This document shows positions 8,477 to 17,046 of a stretch of 64,000 bases of DNA, piece by piece. The DNA is from an uncultured Pelagibacteraceae bacterium (GTDB lineage: Bacteria > Pseudomonadota > Alphaproteobacteria > Pelagibacterales > Pelagibacteraceae), in the NCBI GenBank assembly GCA_902552805.1, contig CACDIC010000001.1, positions 1 to 64,000 of the forward strand, given 5' to 3'. A program made the translations under genes and the position numbers. The notes under the pieces were generated by a model. The model did not search any database, was not told the DNA's origin, and saw only the letters and a program-made list of their open reading frames with translations. Within the stretch, counting starts at the first letter, position 1, and the number at the start of each line of letters is the position of its first letter.

Positions 8477-8698
8477 ATGTTTATAAAAAAATATCTAAAG
8501 TGGATCAGTACGTTTCTAGTTTTAGTAGGAATACTTCTTACAAATTTAAATATATATCCATTAAATATATATTTTCATGGATTAGGAGTTGTTGGATGGA
8601 CTATAGCTGGATTTATGAGCAAAGATAAAGCGATACTAACAAACTTTGGATTACAAATTCCATTATTTGTTATTGGAGTTTATAAGATTATTTTTTAA
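8477..8698 (+). CDS. Small inner-membrane protein of unknown function
   Basis: A 73-residue protein with two or three hydrophobic segments (WISTFLVLVGILLTNLNI, YFHGLGVVGWTIAGFM and the C-terminal LQIPLFVIGVYKIIF). I do not recognise a functional family; the sequence has the look of a conserved marine alphaproteobacterial small membrane protein. A strong AAGGGGA ribosome site lies 5 bases ahead of the ATG. Its stop abuts the start of the arsenate reductase gene, so it is first in a run with arsC, the aquaporin and the Nudix gene. Confidence 0.7.
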   Translation: MFIKKYLKWISTFLVLVGILLTNLNIYPLNIYFHGLGVVGWTIAGFMSKDKAILTNFGLQIPLFVIGVYKIIF

Positions 8699-9130
8699 AT
8701 GAAGAATATATTGTTTGTTTGCACAGGTAATTCAGCAAGAAGTATTATTGCTGAAAGTATTATAAATAATGAGTATGACGATTTGTACAAAGGTTTTAGT
8801 GCTGGGAGTAATCCAACAGGAAAAATAAATGATGATGTGAAGAATTATTTATTATCAAAACATTATGATCTTTCAAATTATAGATCTAAAAATTTTGATG
8901 AGTTTATTAATGGTCAAATTAAAATGGATTATGTGATTACAGTTTGTAATAATGCCAATAACGAAGTCTGTCCTATTTGGCCAAATAAAGATCAGATAAT
9001 TCATTGGGACATAGAGGATCCTGTTAAATTACTTAATGAAACAAACGACTTAAATAAAAAAGATGAAATAATAGAAAAAGTTTACAATAATATTCATAAA
9101 AGAATAAAGGAACTGCTTTATGAAAAATAA
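8699..9130 (+). CDS. arsC: Arsenate reductase, low-molecular-weight phosphatase family
   Basis: Member of the LMW protein-tyrosine-phosphatase fold (143 residues). The N-terminal FVCTGNSARS is the phosphate-binding loop with catalytic Cys8, and YVITVCNNANNEVCPIWP holds the two further cysteines used in the ArsC thiol relay. WDIEDP gives the acid aspartate. It reduces arsenate to arsenite in the cytoplasm. The last 11 bases overlap the aquaporin gene, an ArsC-aquaporin pairing that in rhizobia exports arsenite through an aquaglyceroporin. A tyrosine-phosphatase role is unlikely given the extra cysteines. Confidence 0.88.
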   Translation: MKNILFVCTGNSARSIIAESIINNEYDDLYKGFSAGSNPTGKINDDVKNYLLSKHYDLSNYRSKNFDEFINGQIKMDYVITVCNNANNEVCPIWPNKDQIIHWDIEDPVKLLNETNDLNKKDEIIEKVYNNIHKRIKELLYEK

Positions 9131-9779
9131 AAGCCGCTATTTTCTTGCTGAATTATTAGGCAGTTGTTTTTTAGTGATGATTATTGTTGGCTCAGGTTTA
9201 ATGGCTGAAAACTTAACTAATGATGTTGCTGTGATGTTAATAGCTAATACTATAGCAACAGGAGCAGGTTTATTTGTGCTCATTACAGTATTTGCTGATG
9301 TATCAGGAGCTCACTTTAATCCATTTGTAAGTATCGCAATGACAATAACAGGTAAATTAAAAAAGAAACTATTACCCTTTTATATTATTGCTCAATTAGT
9401 TGGTTGCTTAATTGGTGTTGGTTTAGCTAATTTCTTTTTTGAACATGAGATTTATGAATTATCTACTAAGTCAAGAGATGGGGTTTATATATTCACATCT
9501 GAGGTAATAGCAACATTAGGGCTTATAACAATAATTTTTGGTTCAATGAAGTCAGGCAAAATTGCTACTGCAGCTAGTGTTGGTCTTTATATTACTGCTG
9601 GTTATTGGTTTACTTCCTCAACTTCATTTGCAAATCCAGCTGTTGCAATTGCTAGAACATTTACAGAGTCTTTTACTGGTATTAGTTATTTAAATACTCC
9701 TTATTATATTTTAGCTGAGCTTATTGGAATGTTAATTGCTGTACTTATTGTTAAAAAGTTATTTTTAGAAAAAAATTGA
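9120..9779 (+). CDS. Aquaporin/MIP-family channel, possible arsenite exit channel
   Basis: A 219-residue membrane channel of the major intrinsic protein family with six hydrophobic segments. The two pore loops are GAHFNPFVSIAM (NPF at 67-69, where NPA is usual) and FANPAVAIART (NPA at 172-174, with R179 after it). The 11-base overlap with arsC strongly suggests that arsenite leaves the cell through it, as proposed for rhizobial AqpS. No ArsB or Acr3 pump is in the window. Glycerol or water transport remains possible; selectivity cannot be read with certainty. Confidence 0.82.
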   Translation: MKNKSRYFLAELLGSCFLVMIIVGSGLMAENLTNDVAVMLIANTIATGAGLFVLITVFADVSGAHFNPFVSIAMTITGKLKKKLLPFYIIAQLVGCLIGVGLANFFFEHEIYELSTKSRDGVYIFTSEVIATLGLITIIFGSMKSGKIATAASVGLYITAGYWFTSSTSFANPAVAIARTFTESFTGISYLNTPYYILAELIGMLIAVLIVKKLFLEKN

Positions 9780-10267
9780 AAAATATAAAACTTACCAATC
9801 GAATAAGTTTAATTAACAAAAAATTTAAAAAAAAAGAGTTTTATCATTATCTTAAAACTTCTAATCTTTCATTAGTAATACCTAAGATTAAAGACAAATA
9901 TGTAGTAGTTTCCCAAAAAAGAGTTCCAATTAATAAAATTAATTACGAGTTTCCTTCTGGCATAGTGGAAAAAAAGGAAACAACTCTGCAATCAGCATAT
10001 AAGGAATTAAGAGAAGAAACAGGATATAGATCAAGATCAAAATTGAGTAAAATAATAACTTTTTATACTGAACCTGGAAGACTAACTACTAAAATTACTG
10101 GTTATTACACAGAAGACTTAATTAAAATTTCGAAACCAGAACAAGGTATTAGAATTCATCTTTTTAATCAAAGAGAGATATTTAAATTAATATTAAATCA
10201 AAAATTCAATAATAGTTCTCATATAGCAATGTTTTTTTATTTAATAACAGGTCTTAAAAAACTATAA
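9776..10267 (+). CDS. Nudix hydrolase (ADP-ribose pyrophosphatase-like)
   Basis: Nudix family pyrophosphohydrolase, 163 residues. The Nudix box runs from G62 to Y84: G-x5-E68, then KELREETGY, with Lys replacing the usual first Arg. The YEFPSGIVE segment before it resembles ADP-ribose/NADH pyrophosphatases, so a nucleoside diphosphate-linked substrate is likely. It appears to start with TTG at 9776, which overlaps the aquaporin stop (TTGA), so it is translationally coupled to the arsenic genes. Why a Nudix enzyme belongs here is not evident. Confidence 0.82.
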   Translation: MKNIKLTNRISLINKKFKKKEFYHYLKTSNLSLVIPKIKDKYVVVSQKRVPINKINYEFPSGIVEKKETTLQSAYKELREETGYRSRSKLSKIITFYTEPGRLTTKITGYYTEDLIKISKPEQGIRIHLFNQREIFKLILNQKFNNSSHIAMFFYLITGLKKL

Positions 10268-10346
10268 ACTATAGGTTGTAACAAAATATCCTTTTTATTT
10301 TAGGATTATATGATTAAATTAAGTATCAAATAATTCGGAGGCAGTA

Positions 10347-10556
10347 ATGAGAAAAAAACTAAAAAAGAATGAAAAGAAAAAAACAAAAATATTAAAATCA
10401 ATTGATAAACTTAAAAATAAAATTACAGCTAAAGAAAAAAAATTATCAAGCCTTAATATTAAAATTGCTGGACTAGAAAAAAAGGTTGCTGAAAAAAAAG
10501 CAAAAAAACTTGCTAAGAAGAATGCAGAGCAGTCTCCTGCATCTATAAATAATTAA
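10347..10556 (+). CDS. Small lysine-rich coiled-coil protein
   Basis: A 69-residue, very basic protein: 24 lysines, mostly in KK or KKK pairs, with leucine/isoleucine spacing that suggests a helical coiled coil over residues 10-60. No family recognised. Lys-rich, Ala-containing small proteins of this kind include histone-H1-like nucleoid proteins, so RNA or DNA binding is a guess. A consensus GGAGG lies 5 bases before the ATG, unusually strong for this window, so the gene is probably real and well expressed. A perfect 15-bp hairpin follows the stop. Confidence 0.65.
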   Translation: MRKKLKKNEKKKTKILKSIDKLKNKITAKEKKLSSLNIKIAGLEKKVAEKKAKKLAKKNAEQSPASINN

Positions 10557-10566
10557 TTCCAAATTG

Positions 10567-10602
10567 TCTTTCTTCCTTCTCTTAAATGAGAAGGAAGAAA
10601 GA
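10567..10602 (+). terminator. Perfect 15-bp hairpin after the Lys-rich gene
   Basis: The arms at 10567-10581 and 10588-10602 are exact reverse complements around a 6-base loop (TTAAAT). One arm is all pyrimidine and the other all purine. No T-run follows, so it is not a textbook intrinsic terminator; it may protect the 3' end of the mRNA or belong to a small RNA. The rest of 10557-10721 shows no clear feature. Confidence 0.6.
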
Positions 10603-10721
10603 AGCTAATTAACAAAATTTAACAGGGGAAAAAATAATGAATATTTAAATTTTATAAATTATCTTAAAAAGATTAAGTTACAGAAATATTTACTTATTAT
10701 TAAAGTTTAATTAATTTAAGT

Positions 10722-12233
10722 TTATTTTGAATTATTTGAATAAATTACTCTTGGCTCTAAAAATAATTCTCTAGCAAGAGCTTTAAATCTTTTGGTAACT
10801 TGTTTTGAAATTATTTCTTGATGTTGTGATGAAATTTTTAAAAATACAGCATTACCTCTTTTATACAATTTAAACTCTTCAAGAAATATCGTAGATATCG
10901 AGGTCAATGATTGTGAAAATCTCAATGCTGCACCAACTTGTTTGCTTGAAAAAATTTCATTATTATTCAAAAAAGTTAAATACTCGATCTTTGGATTATA
11001 CTTGATACTACAGTACCGCCAATAGCATGACAAAGCTAATTGTATTCTTTCTTTATGAGTCAATCTAAGTAAAGGAGTATTTATCGTTTCTTGAAATACC
11101 AATTCAGCTTTTTGAAATGCTCCCAATCCCCAATCCATATGACTTAATACACATGCCAGATATAATAATTTCTTATTAAAGTGCTCATTACCTTCAAAAA
11201 CTGGATGAATAAAATCATAATATTTTTTATAATTTGACCCTAAATCACCTCTTTTTTGCGCAACCTTCTCAATTGCTTTGTAAAAAATTTCAGATTCTTT
11301 TACATCTTTAAAATGGTCAATTGATAAAGATCCTTCACGCAAACCACTGATAGAACAAATAATTTTTTTTGGATTTGAAACTTTCATAATTTCATCAAGT
11401 ATAATACAGCTATAAGGTAAATATGGTGTTCTAGATTTTGAAATATACTCAACTGTTTTAAGTTTGGATTTATTAAAAGAAGAAATTTTTTCAACAAACT
11501 TAGATAAAACATTATTATCAATACTATATTGATGAATTATGTGTACTGGATGATTATTTTGAAAAAGATGTAATTTAAATAATGCACGCCAAGTACCTCC
11601 AACTAAATATAAATTATTAAATTTCTTTTTTGAGAGCCATTTTTCATCTCTTAATAATTTTTTAATATATTTTGCTAAATTTCTTTTTTTAACTATAGGA
11701 TTATTCATTAATCTTAAAACACCAACAGGTAATGAGGTTTTATTGGTTACTATATTGTTTTCAACTCGGGCTAACTCCAAACTACCACCGCCAAGGTCAG
11801 CAACTAATCCATCAACATTTTCAAAACCTATTTTTACTCCCTCAGCTGTGCATTTAGCTTCTTCTTCGCCTGATAATATATTAATCTTAGTTTTAAAAAG
11901 TTTTTCAACTTCATCAATAAAAGGTTTTGTATCAGTTGCTTCTCTTATAACTGCTGTTGCAATAATCTTTAGATTTGTGATTTTTGAAACATTTAAAATT
12001 TCAGAAAATCTTTTTAAAACTTTTAAAGCATATTCAGTACCAGATCTGTGAAGTTTTTTCGATTTATCTAAATTTTTTCCAAGTTCACAAACTGCTTTTT
12101 CATTAAAAAAAGGCACACGAGAAGAACTGAAATCTTCATAAATTAGCATTCTTATAGAGTTTGATCCAATGTCTATTATAGCTAATTTAGCCTGATTTAA
12201 TTTTAAACTATTTTTACTTTTAATTACTTCCAC
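10722..12233 (-). CDS. ppx: Exopolyphosphatase (Ppx/GppA family)
   Basis: ASKHA-fold phosphatase of 503 residues that removes phosphate from polyphosphate or pppGpp. IDIGSNSIRMLIYE is the first phosphate loop, LSGEEEAKCTAEG and VADLGGGSLEL are the second and third motifs, and a C-terminal HD-like domain follows (HMDWGLG, LACVLS). It overlaps the upstream ppk by 14 bases on the same strand, so polyphosphate synthesis and breakdown are encoded together. Ppx versus GppA cannot be decided by sequence, but the ppk partner favours Ppx. Confidence 0.92.
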   Translation of the reverse strand: MEVIKSKNSLKLNQAKLAIIDIGSNSIRMLIYEDFSSSRVPFFNEKAVCELGKNLDKSKKLHRSGTEYALKVLKRFSEILNVSKITNLKIIATAVIREATDTKPFIDEVEKLFKTKINILSGEEEAKCTAEGVKIGFENVDGLVADLGGGSLELARVENNIVTNKTSLPVGVLRLMNNPIVKKRNLAKYIKKLLRDEKWLSKKKFNNLYLVGGTWRALFKLHLFQNNHPVHIIHQYSIDNNVLSKFVEKISSFNKSKLKTVEYISKSRTPYLPYSCIILDEIMKVSNPKKIICSISGLREGSLSIDHFKDVKESEIFYKAIEKVAQKRGDLGSNYKKYYDFIHPVFEGNEHFNKKLLYLACVLSHMDWGLGAFQKAELVFQETINTPLLRLTHKERIQLALSCYWRYCSIKYNPKIEYLTFLNNNEIFSSKQVGAALRFSQSLTSISTIFLEEFKLYKRGNAVFLKISSQHQEIISKQVTKRFKALARELFLEPRVIYSNNSK

Positions 12234-14376
12234 TTTTAATCAATCTTAAGTGCAGTTGTTTAGGCTGCATTCTTAGTTTAGCTTTACCTCTTCCAGATAA
12301 GCTCGGATTATTCATAAAATATTCATGAGCTGAAAAGGAATCGCTCTTACTATATTTAATTTTTTTATAATTACCATCAGCTTCAAGTTCCCAGCTCTGA
12401 TTAGTATCAAGATAATTTGCCAACATTATTTGATCTAAGATCTGTTCATGAACAGTCTCATTTTCAATTGGGACTAAAAGTTCTACCCTTCGATTTAAAT
12501 TTCTCGGCATTAAATCAGCTGACGAAATATATACTTTTGCATTTCTATTAGGCATTTTTTTTGTACCATTACTAAAACAATAAATTCTAGAATGCTCTAA
12601 AAATCTTCCTATGATACTTTTTACAAATATGTTTTCTGATCTATCTTTTACTCCTGGTCTTAAACAACAAACACCCCTTACAAATAAATGAATTTTTACA
12701 CCAGCATTCGAAGCTTCATAAAATTTATCAATAATTTCTGGATCTACTAAAGAGTTCATTTTTGCCCAAATAGCTGCAAATTTTCCATTTTTAGAATTTT
12801 TAATTTCAGCATCAATATTTTCATTTAAGGTTTGCCTCATATTTACTGGCGAAATAGAAATTTTATTTAAATTTTTTGGTTTTGCGTATCCTGTCACATA
12901 ATTGAAAAACTTTTCAACATCTGATGCCATTTTCTTATCACAACTAAATAAAGACAAATCAGTATAAATTTTAGCATTTACTGGATGATAATTGCCAGTT
13001 CCTAAATGAAAATAAGTTTGTATTTTACCCTGTTCTCTTCTTAAAACTAATGATGATTTTGCATGAGTTTTATATTTAGCAAAACCATAAACAATTTGAA
13101 CACCTACTTTTTCTAAACTTCTTGATAGTTGAATATTAGCTTCCTCATCAAATCTAGCTTTAATTTCAATTAAAGCGGTAACTGTTTTTCCGTTTTCTGC
13201 AGCTGTTATTAAAGCTTTAACAATAGGTGAGTCTAGAGTTGTTCTATATAGAGTTTGTTTTATAGCTATAACTTTTTTATCATTTGCTGCTTGGTTTAAA
13301 AATTCAATTACTGAGTCAAATGTTTCAAAAGGATGATGAACAACTAAATCTTTCTTTTTAATAGTTTCAAAAAAATTATCATTATATTCTTTTAATCTTT
13401 CAACTTCTCTAGGTGTAAAATGTTTAAATCTTAATTTTGGATTTTTTACTTTACATATTTGATCTATATCTTGAATTCCAACAAGGCCAGCAACATCATA
13501 AATATAGTCAGGATTTATATCTAATTTATTAATTATAAATCTTATCAATTCGTTATCACTATTTTCAAGAACCTCTAAACGAACAATATCACCCGTTCTA
13601 CGTCTTTTTAAAGCCAATTCAAAAGATCTAACCAAATCTTCTGCTTCCTCTTGAATCTCTACATCGCTGTCTCTTATTACTCTAAAAATCATTTTCTTTT
13701 CTAAATCATGATCTGGAAAAATTTCATTAGCAAAAAAACTTATTACATCATCTAAAATCACAAATTTCTTATGATTTTTTGAAGACTCAATTTCAATAAA
13801 TCTAGATAATGCTTTTGGTATTACTATTATTGAGTTCAAAATCCTTTTTTTATTTTTTTTTCTTAACTTCATTACAATTGCTCTTCCTTGATTGATTATA
13901 AATGGAAATGGATGTGCAGGATCAATTGCTGATGGTGTTAATAAAGGGTAAATCTCTTCTTTAAATATTTCTAAAAGTTTTTTTTTATCCTTAGTATTTA
14001 AATTAACTGGTTTAACTAAATTGATATTATTTTTTTTTAATTCCATAATCAGTTGAATAAAAATTTTGTTCTGTTTTTTTAATAGATTCTTAGTTTCAAG
14101 CACTACCTCATCCATTTGCTCTTCAGGTGTCAAACCATCAGAGCTTAGTGAGTCAACTTCTTGTTTTATTTGACTATATAACCCAGCTACACGGACCATA
14201 AAAAATTCATCTAGATTAGACCCAGCAATTGATAAAAACTTTACTCTTTCATAAAGAGGATTTTCGATATTTTGCGCCTCTAAAAGTACTCTATCGTTGA
14301 ATTTTAACCAAGAAAGCTCTCTATTTATATATTTAGATTTCAACTCTTCTTTATGTTGTTTTTTTAAAGCAGTCAT
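12220..14376 (-). CDS. ppk1: Polyphosphate kinase 1
   Basis: Transfers the gamma phosphate of ATP to growing polyphosphate (718 residues, typical length). The N-domain YINRELSWLKFNDRVL, the ATP-site ALIEIKARFDEEANIQLSR, the catalytic-histidine region KTHAKSSLVLRREQ, the HLGTGNYHPVNAKIYTDLS block and the C-terminal RRVELLVPI all fit. Its start codon lies only 13 bases from the start of the divergent SixA-like gene. It shares a transcript with ppx and borders the Pho regulon, as expected for phosphate storage. Confidence 0.95.
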   Translation of the reverse strand: MTALKKQHKEELKSKYINRELSWLKFNDRVLLEAQNIENPLYERVKFLSIAGSNLDEFFMVRVAGLYSQIKQEVDSLSSDGLTPEEQMDEVVLETKNLLKKQNKIFIQLIMELKKNNINLVKPVNLNTKDKKKLLEIFKEEIYPLLTPSAIDPAHPFPFIINQGRAIVMKLRKKNKKRILNSIIVIPKALSRFIEIESSKNHKKFVILDDVISFFANEIFPDHDLEKKMIFRVIRDSDVEIQEEAEDLVRSFELALKRRRTGDIVRLEVLENSDNELIRFIINKLDINPDYIYDVAGLVGIQDIDQICKVKNPKLRFKHFTPREVERLKEYNDNFFETIKKKDLVVHHPFETFDSVIEFLNQAANDKKVIAIKQTLYRTTLDSPIVKALITAAENGKTVTALIEIKARFDEEANIQLSRSLEKVGVQIVYGFAKYKTHAKSSLVLRREQGKIQTYFHLGTGNYHPVNAKIYTDLSLFSCDKKMASDVEKFFNYVTGYAKPKNLNKISISPVNMRQTLNENIDAEIKNSKNGKFAAIWAKMNSLVDPEIIDKFYEASNAGVKIHLFVRGVCCLRPGVKDRSENIFVKSIIGRFLEHSRIYCFSNGTKKMPNRNAKVYISSADLMPRNLNRRVELLVPIENETVHEQILDQIMLANYLDTNQSWELEADGNYKKIKYSKSDSFSAHEYFMNNPSLSGRGKAKLRMQPKQLHLRLIKSGSN

Positions 14377-14389
14377 ATATTTAGATTTT

Positions 14390-14914
14390 ATGTATCAATT
14401 ATACGTCATGAGACACGCAAAATCTAGTTGGGATGATTTAAGTATTAATGATTTTGATAGACCACTTACTAAAAGAGGCAAGAAAAATGCAAAAATGATT
14501 TGTGAATTTTTTGTTAAAAAAAAATTTGAATTTGATTATGCATTAATTTCATCATCAAAAAGAACAAAAAAAACTTTTCAAATTTTATCCAAGAAAATTA
14601 ATAAGCCAAAAAAAGTTAATTTTTCAAAAGATTTATATTTAGTTGATGAGAATGCAATTGTAAAAAAAATTAAAGAAATATCCAGTGAATATAAATCAAT
14701 TTTGATTATAAACCATGAACCATCAGTGAAAAATTTAGTACGAAATCTTACAAAAAATCATAATACGAATAATTTTAAACTAATGAATTATAAATTCCCA
14801 ACAGCAGCATTTGCAAAAATTGAGTTTGATATTAAATCCTGGAATGAAGTTGAGAAAAAGGGAGTATTAAAAAAATTTATAAGACCCAAAGATCTTCAAG
14901 ATTCTAAAGAATAA
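14390..14914 (+). CDS. Histidine phosphatase superfamily protein, SixA-like
   Basis: Phosphoglycerate-mutase-fold phosphatase of about 174 residues. LYVMRHAKSSW carries the RH catalytic motif, ISSSKRTKKTFQIL the second Arg, and LIINHEPSVKNLV the second His. It resembles SixA, a phosphohistidine phosphatase. The frame is open upstream to an ATG at 14297 inside ppk, but the family begins about residue 32 of that frame, so ATG 14390 is chosen. Convergent overlap with phoB is 19 bases. The target is unknown. Confidence 0.8.
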   Translation: MYQLYVMRHAKSSWDDLSINDFDRPLTKRGKKNAKMICEFFVKKKFEFDYALISSSKRTKKTFQILSKKINKPKKVNFSKDLYLVDENAIVKKIKEISSEYKSILIINHEPSVKNLVRNLTKNHNTNNFKLMNYKFPTAAFAKIEFDIKSWNEVEKKGVLKKFIRPKDLQDSKE

Positions 14915-15579
14915 CCAGCTGATCTTACTGTTCTAATTAAAGGTTTTGTATTTTGTATGTTAATTGCTTGTCTTAATCTTCTAATATGAACATCAACTGT
15001 TCTAGACTCAACATATATATTTTCTCCCCAAACATTGTTTAAGAGTTGTTCTCTTGAATAAACTCTTTTTGGATTTTTGATAAAAAAATCTAAGAGTTTA
15101 AATTCAGTTGGACCCAAAGTAATTTCTTTATCTTTTCTATAAACTCTTTTTGTAATCCGATCTATTTTTAAATCAGTAAATTCTACAATGTCTGATGATG
15201 ATTGAGGTTTAGATCTTCTCAATAAAGATTTAATTCTAGCATTCAATTCTTTTTGACTAAAAGGTTTAGTTACATAATCATCTGCACCTGTATCAAATGC
15301 TTTTAATTTGTCTTCTTCCTCCCCTTTTGCAGTTAACATAATGACAGGAATATCATTAAACTTATTATCTTTTTTTAAGTTTTTACAAATTTCAACACCA
15401 GATAATTCTGGTAACATCCAATCCATTAATATTAAATCTGGCTGTTTTAATTTTATTTGTTTAAGAGCATCTTCTCCATTTTCTGAATGACTGACTTTAT
15501 AACCTTCTTTTTCAAGATTGTACTTTAACAAACTAACAATTGATGCTTCATCTTCAGCTATGAAAACATGAGCTGACAT
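14896..15579 (-). CDS. phoB: Phosphate regulon response regulator
   Basis: OmpR/PhoB-class two-component regulator, 227 residues. The receiver has the acidic EDEAS pocket, phospho-acceptor Asp in LILMDWMLP, and the LTAKG and DDYVTKPF switch residues; the winged helix ends with ESRTVDVHIRRLRQAI and the RSAGYSL wing. It is the last gene of the reverse-strand run phoR-hyp-pstSCAB-phoU-phoB, 3 bases after phoU. It activates phosphate-starvation genes from Pho boxes. Confidence 0.93.
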   Translation of the reverse strand: MSAHVFIAEDEASIVSLLKYNLEKEGYKVSHSENGEDALKQIKLKQPDLILMDWMLPELSGVEICKNLKKDNKFNDIPVIMLTAKGEEEDKLKAFDTGADDYVTKPFSQKELNARIKSLLRRSKPQSSSDIVEFTDLKIDRITKRVYRKDKEITLGPTEFKLLDFFIKNPKRVYSREQLLNNVWGENIYVESRTVDVHIRRLRQAINIQNTKPLIRTVRSAGYSLES

Positions 15580-15582
15580 AAA

Positions 15583-16290
15583 TCATTTTTCTCCGGTTAC
15601 AATTGGCTCTGTTCCCTTGGGTCTATCACCTTCTAAATATTCGCCTTTAACTAAATAATAAACTTGTTCTGCAACATTTGTAGTATGATCACCAATACGC
15701 TCTATGTTTTTAGTTACAAACAATAAATGGGTTCCATCTTCTAAATTTTTTTCATTTTCTTTAAGATATTTTATAACTTCTTGCATACAAAGATTTGTTA
15801 GATCATCTATTTGCTCATCACCTTCCCAAACATTTACTGCCATTGGCGCAGATCTTTCTAGATAAGCATCTAATATTGATTTTAATTGTTTTTGAACATT
15901 GGTAGATACTCTATTCAATGAGTCTACCAAGTTCTTTGGAAGATTTTCGTTAAGCAAAAGTGTTCTCTTGGATATATTTTTTGCTAAATCACCTATTCTT
16001 TCTAAATCTGAAGACATTTTCAAAGCCGTTACTGTCTCTCTTAAATCAATTGCCATAGGTTGTCTTAAAGCAATTAAATTCACAACTTGCTGTTCAATTA
16101 AAGTCTCATATTTATCTATTTTTTCATCTTCTTGAATAACAGCTTCTGCAATATTGTTATCTCTTGTTGTAATGGCTTGAATTGCTTTTCCTAAAGAATC
16201 TTCACATGCACTTCCCATTTTAATTATATTAGCATTAAGATTTTTTAGTTCTTCTTCGTAAGATTTGACTGTATGTGGTGCTTCAGACAT
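15583..16290 (-). CDS. phoU: Phosphate signalling protein
   Basis: PhoU links PstSCAB activity to PhoR and restrains phosphate uptake. The 235-residue protein has two repeated three-helix PhoU domains, each with the metal-binding E/D-x3-D signatures, seen as SSDLERIGDLAKNI in the first and TKNIERIGDHTTNV in the second. The start overlaps the pstB stop by one base (TAATG type). Confidence 0.94.
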   Translation of the reverse strand: MSEAPHTVKSYEEELKNLNANIIKMGSACEDSLGKAIQAITTRDNNIAEAVIQEDEKIDKYETLIEQQVVNLIALRQPMAIDLRETVTALKMSSDLERIGDLAKNISKRTLLLNENLPKNLVDSLNRVSTNVQKQLKSILDAYLERSAPMAVNVWEGDEQIDDLTNLCMQEVIKYLKENEKNLEDGTHLLFVTKNIERIGDHTTNVAEQVYYLVKGEYLEGDRPKGTEPIVTGEK

Positions 16291-17045
16291 TATCCAAACC
16301 TCCCTGTTATATAATCTTGCGTTTTTTTATTATCAGGATTCTTAAATATTTTATCAGTAGATCCATGTTCAATCAATTGTCCTAAATGAAAAAAACCTGT
16401 ATTTTGAGAAACACGTGCTGCTTGAGCCATAGAATGAGTTACAATTATTATTGTGTGCTCTTTTTTTAACTCATCAATCAATTCTTCAATTTGTGCTGTT
16501 GCTATTGGATCTAATGCTGAACAAGGTTCATCCATTAATATAACTTCAGGTCTTACAGAAATCGCTCTAGCAATACAAAGTCTTTGCTGTTGTCCTCCAG
16601 ATAATCCAGTTCCAGGTTCATGCAACCTATCTTTTACCTCTTCCCATAATGCAGCCTTTTTCAAACTAGTTTCAACAATTTCATCCATTTCTTGTTTTGA
16701 TTGAGCCATACCATGAATTGTTGGACCGTAAGATACATTTTCATATAAAGTTTTTGGGAAAGGATTGGGTTTTTGAAAAACCATACCAATTTTTTCTCTT
16801 AGTCTTACGACATCACAACTTTTATCATTGATATTAAAATCATTAATTAAAATTTCTCCTTTAACACTACAGATATCAATTACATCATTCATTCTATTAA
16901 GACATCTTAGGAAAGTTGATTTACCACAACCAGATGGACCAATTAATGCCGTTACTTGATTTTCCTCAATATCTAAACTTATATTAAAGAGCGCTTGTTT
17001 TTTTCCATAAAAAACATCAACATCTTTTGCTTTAATCTTAATCAT
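16290..17045 (-). CDS. pstB: Phosphate ABC transporter, ATP-binding protein
   Basis: ATPase of the high-affinity phosphate importer. Walker A is GPSGCGKST, the Q-loop is [12 protein letters not shown], the signature [14 protein letters not shown], Walker [13 protein letters not shown], and the switch histidine in IIVTHSM. A longer frame opens with TTG at 17066 inside pstA, but GGAG sits 5 bases before the ATG at 17045 and the family start [11 protein letters not shown] follows, so ATG 17045 is preferred (251 residues). Confidence 0.95.
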   Translation of the reverse strand: MIKIKAKDVDVFYGKKQALFNISLDIEENQVTALIGPSGCGKSTFLRCLNRMNDVIDICSVKGEILINDFNINDKSCDVVRLREKIGMVFQKPNPFPKTLYENVSYGPTIHGMAQSKQEMDEIVETSLKKAALWEEVKDRLHEPGTGLSGGQQQRLCIARAISVRPEVILMDEPCSALDPIATAQIEELIDELKKEHTIIIVTHSMAQAARVSQNTGFFHLGQLIEHGSTDKIFKNPDNKKTQDYITGRFG

Positions 17046-17046
17046 T

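Noticed and set aside
10286-10306. ATCCT/AGGAT hairpin before the Lys-rich gene
   Set aside because: Five-base arms with a long AT-rich loop are within chance expectation.
14297-14389. Upstream ATG for the SixA-like gene
   Set aside because: The extra 31 residues are antisense to ppk1 and unlike the family.
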